The translations under genes and the position numbers were made by a program. Under the pieces are notes generated by a model that made no database searches, was not told the origin of the DNA, and saw only the letters and a program-made list of their open reading frames with translations. A stretch of 64,000 bases of DNA from Hyphomicrobiales bacterium (GTDB lineage Bacteria; Pseudomonadota; Alphaproteobacteria; Rhizobiales; Rhizobiaceae), in assembly GCA_900469625.1 (NCBI GenBank), contig UBXV01000005.1:45844-109843 (forward strand). The letters run 5' to 3'. This document shows, one piece after another, positions 27,214-35,953 of the stretch. How positions within the stretch are numbered: position 1 is the stretch's first letter; each line of letters starts with the position of its first letter.

Positions 27214-28122
27214 ATGATGGTCCGGTACGAGCGCCCCTATTCCCATGCCGCCCATTGGGCGCGCCGCTTTGCCCGCATCGCCTTTGCGATCTTCGCCCTG
27301 TCCCTGGCTGCGCACCGGTTCGGTCCGTTGACCACGCCGCATTTCCTCGGCCTTGTCGGGCTGTCGGGCGCCTTCGCGCTGCTTGGCGTCCTGTTGGCGC
27401 TGGTCGGGCTCGCGCGTCTCTGGCAGGTCGCTGCGATCGGCGGCCTCGCTTCGGCATCGGCGCTCGTCTATGCGGCGCCCACGCTCGCCTTCATCGGCTA
27501 TGGTGCCACCCAATATCTGACACGGCCGAAGATCTACGATGTCAGCACCGACACCGTGACGCCGCCGCCCTGGCTAAAGGTGCCGCTGACGGAGGAAAGC
27601 TGGCTGAAACGCAATCCAGCCGTCACGCCTGAAGACCGCGAAGCACAGATCGTCGCCTTTCCCGGCCTGACCGGGAGACGGTATGACGGCGCGCTCGACC
27701 GGGTGTTCCAGGGCGTGCGTAACGTCGTGGAGAAGACGCGCGTTGGCGTGACCCAGGAACTCGGCGTCGAGAATGCCCGCGCCGACCTGGAGGATCTGGC
27801 CGTTCGGCCGAATGCCGGGGCGGATGCTTCTGCCGAACCGGAGAATATCCCCGTGCCGGAATCCCGGCCGGAGGTCGCACTCGAAGGTGCAATTCCCGGG
27901 CGGCGCGCGAGCGATGTCGTGCTCCAGGGCGAGTGGCGCACGCTGATTGCCGGTTTTCGCTTCGACGTGCTGATCCGCCTGCGCGAAGAGGCGGAGACGA
28001 CCTTCGTCGATCTGCGCGTCGCCTCGCGCTACGGCCAGCACGACCTCGGCATCGGTGCCGCCTTTGCCGACCAGTTCCTGCGGGCGCTCGATGCCGAGTT
28101 GCTCGGCATTGCCGGCGACTGA
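27214..28122 (+). CDS. DUF1499 membrane protein
   Basis: The 302-residue protein has about three hydrophobic segments in its first 110 residues (about 20-40, 50-75, 75-100), then the DUF1499 domain: KIYDVSTDTVTPPPWL, YDGALDRVFQGVRNVVEKTR, DVLIRLREEAETTFVDLRVASRYGQHDLG (landmarks). A divergence from many family members is the added N-terminal membrane region. DUF1499 function is not known. ATG 27214 gives MMVRYERPYSHAAHW; the second Met is equally possible. It is convergent with the DUF4166 gene. Confidence 0.82.
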   Translation: MMVRYERPYSHAAHWARRFARIAFAIFALSLAAHRFGPLTTPHFLGLVGLSGAFALLGVLLALVGLARLWQVAAIGGLASASALVYAAPTLAFIGYGATQYLTRPKIYDVSTDTVTPPPWLKVPLTEESWLKRNPAVTPEDREAQIVAFPGLTGRRYDGALDRVFQGVRNVVEKTRVGVTQELGVENARADLEDLAVRPNAGADASAEPENIPVPESRPEVALEGAIPGRRASDVVLQGEWRTLIAGFRFDVLIRLREEAETTFVDLRVASRYGQHDLGIGAAFADQFLRALDAELLGIAGD

Positions 28123-28146
28123 CCGGAAGAGAATTGCCTGGACGCC

Positions 28147-28779
28147 TCAGTCTTGGGTGAGGGCTCCGGCACTGTCGGATCTTGCCGGCATGTTCGTCTT
28201 GATCGGCGCTGCCGGCTTGAGCCAGCCGCGATAGCGCACGACCAAGCCGGTCAAGGGGCTTTCGACTTCGACATGGAAGTGAAACACACCGTCGCGATCC
28301 TCCTCGAAAGTCCGGCCACCCGGCGCGAGAAATAGCGGAAGCGGAAGGCCGAGAACGGACCAGCCACGAACCTTGAAGTGCAGGCGGTCTGCTTCGGGCG
28401 CCAGGCTGCAGAGAATGCGAAACGGCCCCAAATCCTCTGCGAGCAATCGTTCTTTTCGTTTCTCGACTTTTTGCAGGGAACTGCGCAGAACCTTGTCGCC
28501 GAAGCGCCGGTTCCAGGTTTCGCGGCAACTGGAGCAGGCGAAGTGGACCTCGACGGGCACATCTTTCCCGGCGGCGGGAAAGCCGGCGATGAAGGCTGCA
28601 AGGCGGGCCAGTGGCGCCTGACCGCGCTCGACGGTCGCACGCCCCCTGAAGGCGACATGCCCCTCCGACGTCTCATGCACGGCACGGATCGCCGTGGGCA
28701 GGCGGTCCCAATCCCGGCCGAGAACCTGTCGGTAGAGGCTCTGCCGATGGATTGAACATTCGGCTTGCGGATGCGTCAT
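28147..28779 (-). CDS. DUF4166 domain protein
   Basis: The 210-residue protein matches the DUF4166 family: LYRQVLGRDWDRLPTAIRAVH, GRATVERGQAPLARLAAFIAGFPAAGKDVPVEV, ETWNRRFGDKVLRSSL, LGLPLPLFLAPGGRTFEED and LTGLVVRYRGWLKP are landmarks along its length. DUF4166 is often fused to saccharopine dehydrogenase-like or short-chain dehydrogenase domains but is alone here. The start is ATG 28779, whose ATGA overlaps the stop of the DUF393 gene, so it is the last gene of a tightly coupled four-gene operon. Confidence 0.85.
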   Translation of the reverse strand: MTHPQAECSIHRQSLYRQVLGRDWDRLPTAIRAVHETSEGHVAFRGRATVERGQAPLARLAAFIAGFPAAGKDVPVEVHFACSSCRETWNRRFGDKVLRSSLQKVEKRKERLLAEDLGPFRILCSLAPEADRLHFKVRGWSVLGLPLPLFLAPGGRTFEEDRDGVFHFHVEVESPLTGLVVRYRGWLKPAAPIKTNMPARSDSAGALTQD

Positions 28780-29234
28780 GCGATGAAGCGCCCGCGTTCT
28801 TCCACAGTCGGCACCATGCAACTCTGCCGGCGCCCGGCGATCCGGTAACGGTTACGTGCAACCAGATCATAAATCGGATCGCGAAGCGCTGCAGGCAGGA
28901 TGCGGCAGATGTTGACCAACGACCACGGCAGGCCAAGGCCCGCAAGCGTGCGGATCGACCCATCGGACTTGAAGCGTGCGATGCCGTCCTCGATCAGCAT
29001 GTTGCTCTCATAGTCCTCGTCATCGAGGCCGTAGTGCCGGTAGAGCGCCCGACCGAGCGGCGATTGTGCCGTCAGGTAGCGATAACGCGCCTTGCGATCA
29101 TGGCGCAGCATGAAGCGTACCCAGCCCGAGCAGAAGATGCATTCACCGTCAAAGACGATCACAGGCCGATCGTCGGGAAAGGATGGGACCGCCGGGTCGT
29201 TGCGGTAGCTGTGGGCTTGCCGGCGGGTGCTCAT
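28776..29234 (-). CDS. DUF393 (DCC family) thiol-disulfide oxidoreductase-like protein
   Basis: The 152-residue protein carries the DCC signature DGECIFCSGWVRFMLRHD near residue 30 (a CxxC variant, C-I-F-C) and the family pattern YLTAQSPLGRALYRHYG. DUF393 proteins are thioredoxin-fold, predicted redox enzymes. The start at ATG 29234 overlaps the stop of the metallo-beta-lactamase gene (ATGA) and its own stop overlaps the start of DUF4166. No signal peptide is seen. Confidence 0.88.
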   Translation of the reverse strand: MSTRRQAHSYRNDPAVPSFPDDRPVIVFDGECIFCSGWVRFMLRHDRKARYRYLTAQSPLGRALYRHYGLDDEDYESNMLIEDGIARFKSDGSIRTLAGLGLPWSLVNICRILPAALRDPIYDLVARNRYRIAGRRQSCMVPTVEERGRFIA

Positions 29235-30175
29235 CCGGCCCCGCCCGGCGCCAGGCGGTAGTCGCCGAGAAGGGAAGGCGGGCCGTCGGTCACGACACGC
29301 CCCTGCTCGACCAGATCTTCCAGATGCGCCAGCACCGAAAGGGCGGCCGCGCCATGCAGGCGCACGTCGGTCGAGGCATAGATCACCTTGACCATGTCGG
29401 GGATGTTGCCGTCGCCGGCGCGCACGCGTTCGAGCACTGCGCGCTCGCGCATGCGGCGGTGGGCGCGCAGGCCGCGCAGGAACGCCGCCGGCTCGATGAC
29501 CGGGCCGCCGTGACCGGGCAGATAGAGCCGATCGTCGCGTGCAAGCAGTGTCTCCAGCGAGGCCATGTAATCCGCCATGGCGCCATCTGGCGGCGCGACG
29601 ATCGTCGTCGCCCAGGCCATGACGTGATCGGCGGAAAAGACCGTACCGGTGCCCTCGAGCGCAAACGCCATGTGGTTGGCGGTGTGACCGGGGGTGGCGA
29701 GCCCCGTCAGCACCCAGCCGTCGCCCTCGATCCGTCCACCGTCGGTGAGGCTGACATCCGGCGAGAATTCAATATCGGAACTCTCGGCAAAGGGGTTGAT
29801 CTCGCCGACATGCAAGGGGCGCGCGGCGCGGTGCGGCCCTTCGCCGACGATCGTTGCACCGGTTGCGGCCTTCAGCCGGCGCGCCAGCGGCGAGTGATCG
29901 CGGTGCGTGTGGCTGACGGCGATGTGCGTGACCTCCCGGCCCGCAAGTGCCGCCATCAGCGCCTGAAAATGCGCTTCATCGTCCGGCCCCGGATCAATGA
30001 CCGCTACCGATCGTCCGCCAACGATATAGCTGTTGGTGCCGTGGAAGGTGAAAGGCCCGGGATTGTTGACGGTGATGCGCTGAATGCCGTCGGCAACGAT
30101 CACGGCTTCCCCGTGCGCCGGCTTGAAATCGAGATCGAAGGCCGGCCCCTGCATGCGCCTCTTCCTGGCCTTCAC
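29231..30175 (-). CDS. metallo-beta-lactamase fold hydrolase (LACTB2-like)
   Basis: The 314-residue protein has the zinc motif HTHRDHSPLARRL (H-x-H-x-D-H) and further metal ligands in GLATPGHTANHM, SADHVM and LPGHGGP. This set matches the LACTB2/GloB-like MBL group, enzymes that cut RNA or thioesters. The C-terminal 80 residues hold a winged-helix-like tail. The start is GTG 30175, overlapping the cupin stop (GTGA); an internal ATG (30154) is the alternative. Substrate unknown; the operon context suggests a redox or detoxification role. Confidence 0.9.
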   Translation of the reverse strand: MKARKRRMQGPAFDLDFKPAHGEAVIVADGIQRITVNNPGPFTFHGTNSYIVGGRSVAVIDPGPDDEAHFQALMAALAGREVTHIAVSHTHRDHSPLARRLKAATGATIVGEGPHRAARPLHVGEINPFAESSDIEFSPDVSLTDGGRIEGDGWVLTGLATPGHTANHMAFALEGTGTVFSADHVMAWATTIVAPPDGAMADYMASLETLLARDDRLYLPGHGGPVIEPAAFLRGLRAHRRMRERAVLERVRAGDGNIPDMVKVIYASTDVRLHGAAALSVLAHLEDLVEQGRVVTDGPPSLLGDYRLAPGGAG

Positions 30176-30468
30176 TTGTATTCGATCTCGATGAAGGCCA
30201 TCGGTTCGCTGCCGGCATTGACGACGTTGTGGGCCATGCCTGCCTCACGCCGGTAAGCGGCCCCCTTGGCGATATCCACGCGCCGGCTGCCGCCTTCTTC
30301 CTCCAGCAGGAACTGACAATCGGTCATCGGCACGACGACATAACCAAGGCCATGGACATGATGGCCGGTGTCGGCGCCGGGCTCGAAATCCCAACGTGTA
30401 ATGCGCACCACCGCGTCGTCGACAAGGATCGTAGGCATGGCTGGCGGGCGGGCGCGAAACTGGCTCAT
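30172..30468 (-). CDS. cupin domain protein
   Basis: The 98-residue protein is a single cupin beta barrel: the first motif reads GADTGHHVHGLGYVVVPMTD and the second AAYRREAGMAHNVVNAG, with the His residues H-H-H of motif 1 and H of motif 2 present. Cupins of this size bind a metal or act as isomerase/sensor. ATG 30468 is chosen because a GGAG site lies six bases upstream. It heads the overlapping MBL-DUF393-DUF4166 operon. Confidence 0.85.
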   Translation of the reverse strand: MSQFRARPPAMPTILVDDAVVRITRWDFEPGADTGHHVHGLGYVVVPMTDCQFLLEEEGGSRRVDIAKGAAYRREAGMAHNVVNAGSEPMAFIEIEYK

Positions 30469-30682
30469 GAAGGTCTCCATTCGCGTCGCAGAATAGGGGG
30501 TGACAGTGGGGAAGGGAAGGGCGCCGCCGCGCTGCGCGCCGGTCTTTCACTGTAGGTGGAGAGGATGTGCGCGGACAAAGCCGAACAAAACCGTTCAAAC
30601 GGCAAACTTAATCATTGTGACGCGGCACGAGCTTTGATAATCAGGCGCTCGGTTTGACGAGTTTATGTTTCGTCAACTCCGT

Positions 30683-30757
30683 TGGGGCGTCGCCAAGCGG
30701 TAAGGCACCGGTTTTTGGTACCGGCATTCCCAGGTTCGAATCCTGGCGCCCCAGCCA
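30683..30757 (+). tRNA. tRNA-Gln (TTG anticodon)
   Basis: The 75-base gene has an acceptor stem TGGGGCG/CGCCCCA, anticodon stem CCGGT/ACCGG, loop TTTTGGT giving anticodon TTG (reads CAA), the TTCGAAT T-loop and an encoded CCA end. All stems pair perfectly. Confidence 0.97.
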
Positions 30758-30942
30758 TCTCTTCATCGCAGACATCGCACCTGTCGCTCGCTTCCGCTGT
30801 AGCGTCCCGCTGACGTTTGGGGTCCTTCAATTTTCCTGGCCCGCACTTCGTTCGTGCGTGTCGCAGCGCTACACGGCTGCCCGGATGGCCCCAACAACGG
30901 TTGCGCTCGGTTTCGGCGCGGCCGGGTCCCTTGGGGTGCAGA

Positions 30943-30970
30943 AAACCCGCCGACTGACGTCGACGGGTTT
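30943..30970 (-). terminator. rho-independent terminator of the 31001 lipoprotein gene
   Basis: An imperfect stem AAACCCGCCGAC / GTCGACGGGTTT flanks a four-base loop. On the minus strand it ends in GGGTTTTC, giving a short U-run 30 bases after the lipoprotein stop. Confidence 0.75.
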
Positions 30971-31000
30971 GCAAAAGTCTGGCGTTTGTCGCTTCGGCGA

Positions 31001-31435
31001 TCAGCTTGCCGGTGTGGCCGGCTTGTCCTGCTTGGCGCCGCCGAGGAATTCCTCGCACCAGCTCGGGCCGTCGGCGCGCTTGTGGTCGCCGACGAGGCGG
31101 ATCGAGCGGATGACATAGTCCGAAGAAACGGTCAGCTGCACCGAGCAGCTCAGGTATTCCGTGCGGGCCGAAGAGATCCGCTTGCCGCGCTTGCCGTCCT
31201 TGCCGGTTTCGTACTGGGCCGCGACCTTGCGGGTCTTGTAGCCGCCCTTCCAGTTGTAGACGGTGGAGCTGCCGCTTTCGACATCGGAGAGCGGTGGGCC
31301 GTAGAGGGCGAAGAAGCCGCCGGCCGGCTGGCCGAGCCAGCGCGATTCCACCGCGTTTCTGGAGATCCCCGTCGTGGTGGTGCAGCCTGCGAGCGCAAGC
31401 GCGAGGCCTGCCACCGTGATCATGCGGAAGTTCAT
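31001..31435 (-). CDS. lipoprotein, function unknown
   Basis: The 144-residue protein has a lipoprotein signal MNFRMITVAGLALALAGC (lipobox L-A-G-C, Cys18), then a conserved-looking domain with FFALYGPPLSDVESGSSTVYNWKGGYK and, later, SRTEYLSCSVQL (landmarks) and a Lys-rich C-terminus. The WLGQPAGGF...YGPP pattern resembles small envelope proteins of rhizobia but I cannot name the family. It is monocistronic, ending at a terminator. Confidence 0.8.
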   Translation of the reverse strand: MNFRMITVAGLALALAGCTTTTGISRNAVESRWLGQPAGGFFALYGPPLSDVESGSSTVYNWKGGYKTRKVAAQYETGKDGKRGKRISSARTEYLSCSVQLTVSSDYVIRSIRLVGDHKRADGPSWCEEFLGGAKQDKPATPAS

Positions 31436-31786
31436 GTCTTCGTCCCTTTGGCTCTCGTTCGGAAATTGGTGTGCCGCGCAAGCTCAATCCCCTGAGTTTG
31501 CGCGCTTTCCGCTGAGCCTCTAGCGCCAAAAGCCGGCAAAGAAAATCCGCCGTCCGCATTCTGTTTAAGGAAATTGCGAAGCGTTGCAGAAAGTCCCTAT
31601 CTGGCCCGGCAACCTCACGGCAACGTGATGGATTACGGCTGCTTTTCGGTGAGCAAGACCAGGGCACGGGGCATGCGACGCCATGCCCGAAGAACAAGGC
31701 GAATCACCTTGCGATGGGCGGGCGCGGGCGAAGGACGGGTTTACGCGACCGCGGGCTGAGCCGGGCGACCCGCCTTCGCTTTACAC
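31436..31786. other. 351-base intergenic region, no gene supported
   Basis: The region holds the promoter of the minus-strand lipoprotein (31001-31435) on its left part. A plus-strand frame at 31574-31759 is Arg-rich, lacks an RBS and is not supported. No palindrome stands out apart from a GC-rich GCGGG/CCCGC pair near 31752-31774 that could end the gene at 31787. Confidence 0.4.
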
Positions 31787-32260
31787 CTACTCGCCAATCA
31801 GCTTGCAGCCGATTTTGGTGGCGTTGCCGGCGATCGCCTTCAGCGGGCCGTCATAGACGTCGCAGTCGAGCAGGTTGTCCGGACCGCTGCGGCGGGCCGA
31901 ATAGACGTTGATGTTGACGAGGGGCTCGCCATCCTTGACCCAATGCAGGCGGGTCTCGATGTCGCCCTTGCCTGGGATCGCCACCACGGCGGGCTCGCCG
32001 TCACGCTCGGCTCTGTCTTCGCCAAGGTTGATCATGCCGATCTGGTCGGCATGTTCTTCGGCGCCGGTTGCCGGCTCGCCGGAATAGTAGGCCGCGATCA
32101 CGACCCCCTCTTTGAGCGCCTGGAGTTTGCTCGCTGCCGCCTGCGAGAAGGTCAGGTCAACCTGGAAGCCCCATGGGCCGGCGATATCGGCATCGGCCGG
32201 CCCGGACAGAAGGCCGATCAGGATCATGGCTGCAAGCGGCACGGGACGGATGGTCGACAC
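31787..32260 (-). CDS. exported protein, function unknown
   Basis: The 157-residue protein starts at GTG 32260, seven bases after AAAGGAG; the frame upstream of it is Arg-rich and lacks signal features. Residues 1-24 form a signal peptide ending SGPADA-DIAGPWGF. The mature part has one Cys pair and the run LDCDVYDGPLKAIAG. Probably periplasmic. No recognised domain. It stands upstream of tRNA-Pro on the opposite strand. Confidence 0.75.
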   Translation of the reverse strand: MSTIRPVPLAAMILIGLLSGPADADIAGPWGFQVDLTFSQAAASKLQALKEGVVIAAYYSGEPATGAEEHADQIGMINLGEDRAERDGEPAVVAIPGKGDIETRLHWVKDGEPLVNINVYSARRSGPDNLLDCDVYDGPLKAIAGNATKIGCKLIGE

Positions 32261-32502
32261 GGTTGCACTCCTTTGGGGCAGCAGGCAAAACCTGAGACGG
32301 ACGCGACAGACAACCAATCTGTACGTCACGCGTCAATAGCTCGGGCGTTTGCCTTTTCTGGGGCCGTGCATCCGGTGCTGTGTGCAGGAAGGGTTGTGCT
32401 CGGGTTATCCACCGGCTCAGCTTTTTTTCGAGGACCGGACGGTTTTTCGAATTAGGCGCTTGTACAATCCAAATGCCTGTTCTATAGAGGCGCCGCTGGT
32501 CA

Positions 32503-32579
32503 CGGAGTGTAGCGCAGTCTGGTAGCGCACCACGTTCGGGACGTGGGGGTCGCAAGTTCGAATCTTGCCACTCCGACCA
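32503..32579 (+). tRNA. tRNA-Pro (CGG anticodon)
   Basis: The 77-base gene has acceptor stem CGGAGTG/CACTCCG, anticodon stem CCACG/CGTGG and loop TTCGGGA with anticodon CGG (reads CCG). The T-arm TTCGAAT is intact and the CCA end is encoded. Confidence 0.97.
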
Positions 32580-32868
32580 GCTAAATCAATCCCTTATTGT
32601 CATTCAGCCCGATACTGCATCTTGATGCGGCATGTCAGGTGCGTGTGGATAGATCCGCTGTCAATCGCATCAGCGACACCCGATCGGCTTTCTCAATCAG
32701 ACCTCCGCTCAGCCGCAGTGCTGCCTTCCGGCCGGCTTGCGGCGCTTTGCCCTCCGAGTTGCGCATCCTTGCGAAAAGGCTGCATGACCGGATGTTCGGC
32801 TTGCACGACTGCAACTTGTGAATGTAGTCTGTATCCCTCAATTGTCGTCTCTGTCTGGGGGTAGGGGA

Positions 32869-33288
32869 ATGTTTATCAGGCGGGTGATCGTCGCATCGGC
32901 GCTGGTTCTTGCGAGCCATGGTCTGGCGCAGGCACAGAGCTGCGAGAAGAACTTCAAGGTATCCGGCGTGCCGCTGGTTACGGCCATCAGTTACAAGACC
33001 TGGCAGGAGTTCGCCAAGCTGAAGCCCGAAGCTGCGTTGCAGCGTTTGGCCCAGGGTGTCGCTGCCGAGGGATTTTCGGGCATCAAGGTCGACAGGTCGC
33101 TCGGCACAGTCGACGCCTATCAGGAGACGACCGGTTCCGGCCGCATCCAGACCTTGCGTGTCGTCGCCCGCAAGCGCGGTGCCGGCACGCGCGTCGATGC
33201 CATCTTCGATATCCAGGCAGGGCAGGTGACCTCCAAGGACATCGTGCGCGACGGTCTCTGCAACATCATCCGGTCGGCAACGCAGTAG
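32869..33288 (+). CDS. small exported protein, function unknown
   Basis: The 139-residue protein starts at ATG 32869 (GTAGGGGA upstream) with a signal peptide of about 22 residues ending AQA-QSCEKN. The mature part, with a Cys near each end (SCEKNF and GLCNII), probably forms a disulfide. It has the pattern GVAAEGFSGIKVDRSLGTVDAYQ. I do not recognise it. It follows tRNA-Pro by about 290 bases. Confidence 0.75.
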   Translation: MFIRRVIVASALVLASHGLAQAQSCEKNFKVSGVPLVTAISYKTWQEFAKLKPEAALQRLAQGVAAEGFSGIKVDRSLGTVDAYQETTGSGRIQTLRVVARKRGAGTRVDAIFDIQAGQVTSKDIVRDGLCNIIRSATQ

Positions 33289-33645
33289 TTTCGGGCGACC
33301 TGGCAGAACGCGACCTTGGTTGACGTCCACAGAAAAAACGTGGTCCTGCGCAGAGCTTCCTTGACACCACGACAAAGTATGCGAATGCGTTGTAACAAAG
33401 AAGAATGCATCGATTCAGTATCTTTATTCAAGGTAATAAATGTCTGATTAATATACGTAATCTTTCCTTTGAGCATTGCCCGTAGATAACGCGTCTGGCT
33501 GCGCCGTAACCGGGCCAATGATCTTCCAATTCATGGCGAACAAAAAGGCTGCGGGCGTTGCCCCGTTCAGTCGCGACCTTGCCTGTCACTGAAAGTTGCA
33601 TGCTGCCGTTTCGGCAGGGCATTGCGTTGTTGGAAATGAAATCGA
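33289..33645. other. 357-base intergenic region with A/T-rich core
   Basis: No gene is supported. Bases about 33370-33470 are markedly A/T-rich compared with the rest of the window (runs such as TCTTTATTCAAGGTAATAAA), which is typical of a promoter or binding region. It ends at the start of the GT8 gene. No inverted repeat long enough to call was found. Confidence 0.45.
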
Positions 33646-34506
33646 ATGATTGTCGCCTGCTCGATCGATCGGCACTTCGCGGAACTCGCCGGGGTGATGC
33701 TTTATTCCCTTGAAAAGAATGGCGGCGTCCCCGATGCCGAAATCTATATTCTGAGCGACGGGCTGCGGCCCTCCGACAAGGCGATGTTGCAGGAATGTAC
33801 CAAACGACCGCTGCGCTTTGTTGATGTCGAAGGCGACATTCTCTCCAGAATTTCCAAGCTGAAGACGACCAGCTATTGGAGCCGGGCAACCTATGCGCGG
33901 CTATACCTGCCGGAACTGCTCGCCGGGCAGCATCGTCGCATGCTGTATCTGGATGCCGACACGCTGGTCAAAAAAAGCCTGGCGCCGTTGTTTGAAATGG
34001 CGCTGCAAGGAAAAGCCGTCGCGGCCGTTCCTTACGATGACCCGACCCGATTCAACCTGTCGCTGTCCCGGGGGCTCGCCATGCCCTATTTCAATGCCGG
34101 GGTACTGCTTGTCGACATCGATGCCTGGAACGCGCGCGACTATACCGGTCGCATCACTGCGATGCTGAAGGACCGTTCGTTCAAGTTTCTGGACCAGGAT
34201 GTGCTGAACGTCGCTGCGGAAGGCGACTTTGTCTTGCTTGCCGACCATTGGAATGCGCGCAAGGGATGGGACGATTACTCCGATGCCTCGATCGTGCACT
34301 TCATCCACGCCAAGCCGAACACCGAAGAATGCGTGCACCCGGAAAAGGCGACTTTCCTGGCCTATAGAAGGCATACGCCCTGGCGCAAGGTCCGGCTGAG
34401 GACCAAGCACGACCGGCGGATCCGCACGCTGCTGCTTTCCGTCCGGAAAAAATGGCAACGGTTCTCCGCCGCTTTCCGGCCGAGCATCTTCAGCAAAGCC
34501 GACTAG
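33646..34506 (+). CDS. glycosyltransferase family 8 protein
   Basis: The 286-residue enzyme is a retaining GT8 (GT-A fold) transferase: MIVACSIDRHFAELAGVMLYSLEKN (start), the metal-binding DxD in RMLYLDADTLVKKSL, YFNAGVLLVDIDAWN and LDQDVLNVAAEGDF (acceptor/donor loop). Members such as WaaJ or glycogenin-like enzymes add glucose or galactose to lipopolysaccharide or polysaccharide. The basic, Arg/Lys-rich last 45 residues suggest membrane attachment. No signal peptide. It has its own A/T-rich promoter region; no polysaccharide genes lie nearby. Confidence 0.9.
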   Translation: MIVACSIDRHFAELAGVMLYSLEKNGGVPDAEIYILSDGLRPSDKAMLQECTKRPLRFVDVEGDILSRISKLKTTSYWSRATYARLYLPELLAGQHRRMLYLDADTLVKKSLAPLFEMALQGKAVAAVPYDDPTRFNLSLSRGLAMPYFNAGVLLVDIDAWNARDYTGRITAMLKDRSFKFLDQDVLNVAAEGDFVLLADHWNARKGWDDYSDASIVHFIHAKPNTEECVHPEKATFLAYRRHTPWRKVRLRTKHDRRIRTLLLSVRKKWQRFSAAFRPSIFSKAD

Positions 34507-34557
34507 CGGCGCTCGGGTGGACCGGCAGGGCGCTGCCGGTCATCGCCGACAACCTGC

Positions 34558-34737
34558 TCAGCCCCGCTTTTCCAGCGCCTTCAGAACCGACTGGCCAACC
34601 GCCTGTGCCTGCAGCATAGAGGAAAAGTTGCCCTCCGCAGGATGGGTGACGCCGCGGTATCTGACGACGAAGCACCATTTGCCGTTTGCTCGCTTTTCCA
34701 CGGTCACGGTCGTTTCTGGCTTTTTCTCCGTGGTCAT
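34558..34737 (-). CDS. small conserved-looking protein, 59 aa
   Basis: The product starts MTTEKKPETTVTVEKRANGKW, seven bases after a GAGGAG site, and contains CFVVRYRGVTHPAEGNFSSML. It is highly charged with a beta-rich pattern in the middle. The longer upstream frame is not needed. I cannot name a family; the RBS and codon use make it a likely real small gene. Confidence 0.62.
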   Translation of the reverse strand: MTTEKKPETTVTVEKRANGKWCFVVRYRGVTHPAEGNFSSMLQAQAVGQSVLKALEKRG

Positions 34738-34943
34738 CTTTTTCTCCTCGATTTCGGGGCGTCGTCGCTTGAAAGCTGGATATCCCCATGATGCCATGGA
34801 TGTCCAGATGTGTGCCGCTCGTGTCGGCAGTCATGGCGAAGGCGACACAAAATTGCGATGTCAGCGCGTTTTTTGTTCGAATTGTGTTGAGGTGGCCGCC
34901 CGCCGCGCCTAGACAGCCTTTCATTACGCCAAGGAGTAGAGTT

Positions 34944-35903
34944 TTGAAGGCAGTCGCATCGTTTTCCCAGTTTGTCGGACGCACATTCGCGCTGTGGGTC
35001 ATAGTTTTCGCCGTTCTCGGGTTCGTCCTTCCCGATATTTTCAAGCAGGTAACGCCCTATATCGTCACTCTGCTCGGCATCATTATGTTCGGAATGGGCC
35101 TCACGATTTCGCTCGATGATTTCAAGGAGGTCGCCAGGCGCCCCCTTGAGGTCGGCATCGGCGTCATCTCGCAGTTTCTGATCATGCCGCTGCTTGCGGT
35201 CCTGTTGACGGCGATCATTCCGATGTCGCCGGAAGTGGCAGCCGGTGTCATTCTCGTCGGCTGCTGCCCGGGTGGCACGTCGAGCAACGTGATGACCTAT
35301 CTCTCGAAGGGGGATGTCGCGCTATCGGTCGCCTGCACCAGCGTCACCACGCTGCTGGCGCCAATCGTCACGCCCTTCCTCGTCTGGACGTTTGCCAGCC
35401 AGTACCTGCCGGTCGATGCGGCGGCGATGTTCATGAGCATCGTCAAGGTCGTGCTCCTGCCGTTGGCGCTCGGCTTTCTGCTGCAGAAACTGCTTCCCGG
35501 CGTGGTCAAGGCGGCGGTTCCGGCCCTGCCGCTCGTCAGCGTCGCTGGCATTGTCCTTATCGTCGCAGCCGTTGTCGGCGCCAGCAAGGGTGCGATCGCC
35601 AGCTCCGGCCTGCTGATCTTCGCCGTTGTCGTCCTGCACAATGGCCTCGGCTATCTCCTCGGCTTCTTCGCCGCCAAGGCAGCCGGTCTTTCGCTTGCCA
35701 AGCGCAAGGCGATCGCCATCGAAGTCGGCATGCAGAACAGCGGCCTCGGGGCAGCCCTGGCCAATACCTACTTCTCGCCGGTGGCAGCGGTTCCAAGCGC
35801 AATCTTCAGCGTCTGGCACAACATTTCAGGTGCGCTGCTTGCCAATTACTTTGCAAGCCGCACCGAAGACGACAGCGCTGAACCGGCGATCAGCACGCGC
35901 TGA
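34944..35903 (+). CDS. bile acid:sodium symporter family transporter (BASS/PanS-like)
   Basis: The 319-residue protein has about ten hydrophobic segments and the family motifs [27 protein letters not shown] and [17 protein letters not shown] (landmarks). BASS proteins import organic acids, pantothenate or related anions with sodium. The TTG start 34944 lies seven bases after AAGGAG; the frame upstream of it is not hydrophobic. It is monocistronic with a terminator 30 bases after its stop. The substrate cannot be read. Confidence 0.9.
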   Translation: MKAVASFSQFVGRTFALWVIVFAVLGFVLPDIFKQVTPYIVTLLGIIMFGMGLTISLDDFKEVARRPLEVGIGVISQFLIMPLLAVLLTAIIPMSPEVAAGVILVGCCPGGTSSNVMTYLSKGDVALSVACTSVTTLLAPIVTPFLVWTFASQYLPVDAAAMFMSIVKVVLLPLALGFLLQKLLPGVVKAAVPALPLVSVAGIVLIVAAVVGASKGAIASSGLLIFAVVVLHNGLGYLLGFFAAKAAGLSLAKRKAIAIEVGMQNSGLGAALANTYFSPVAAVPSAIFSVWHNISGALLANYFASRTEDDSAEPAISTR

Positions 35904-35932
35904 TAGTCGGCAGTTCGATGAAAGATTGGAGA

Positions 35933-35953
35933 GGGCTCGCAAGAGCCCTTTTT
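35933..35953 (+). terminator. rho-independent terminator after the BASS transporter
   Basis: A short stem GGGCTC-GCAA-GAGCCC is followed by TTTTTCTT. It lies 30 bases after the transporter stop. Confidence 0.9.

Noticed and set aside
31574-31759. Plus-strand frame in the 31.4-31.8 kb gap
   Set aside because: Arg-rich composition typical of non-coding high-GC DNA, no RBS, no domain.
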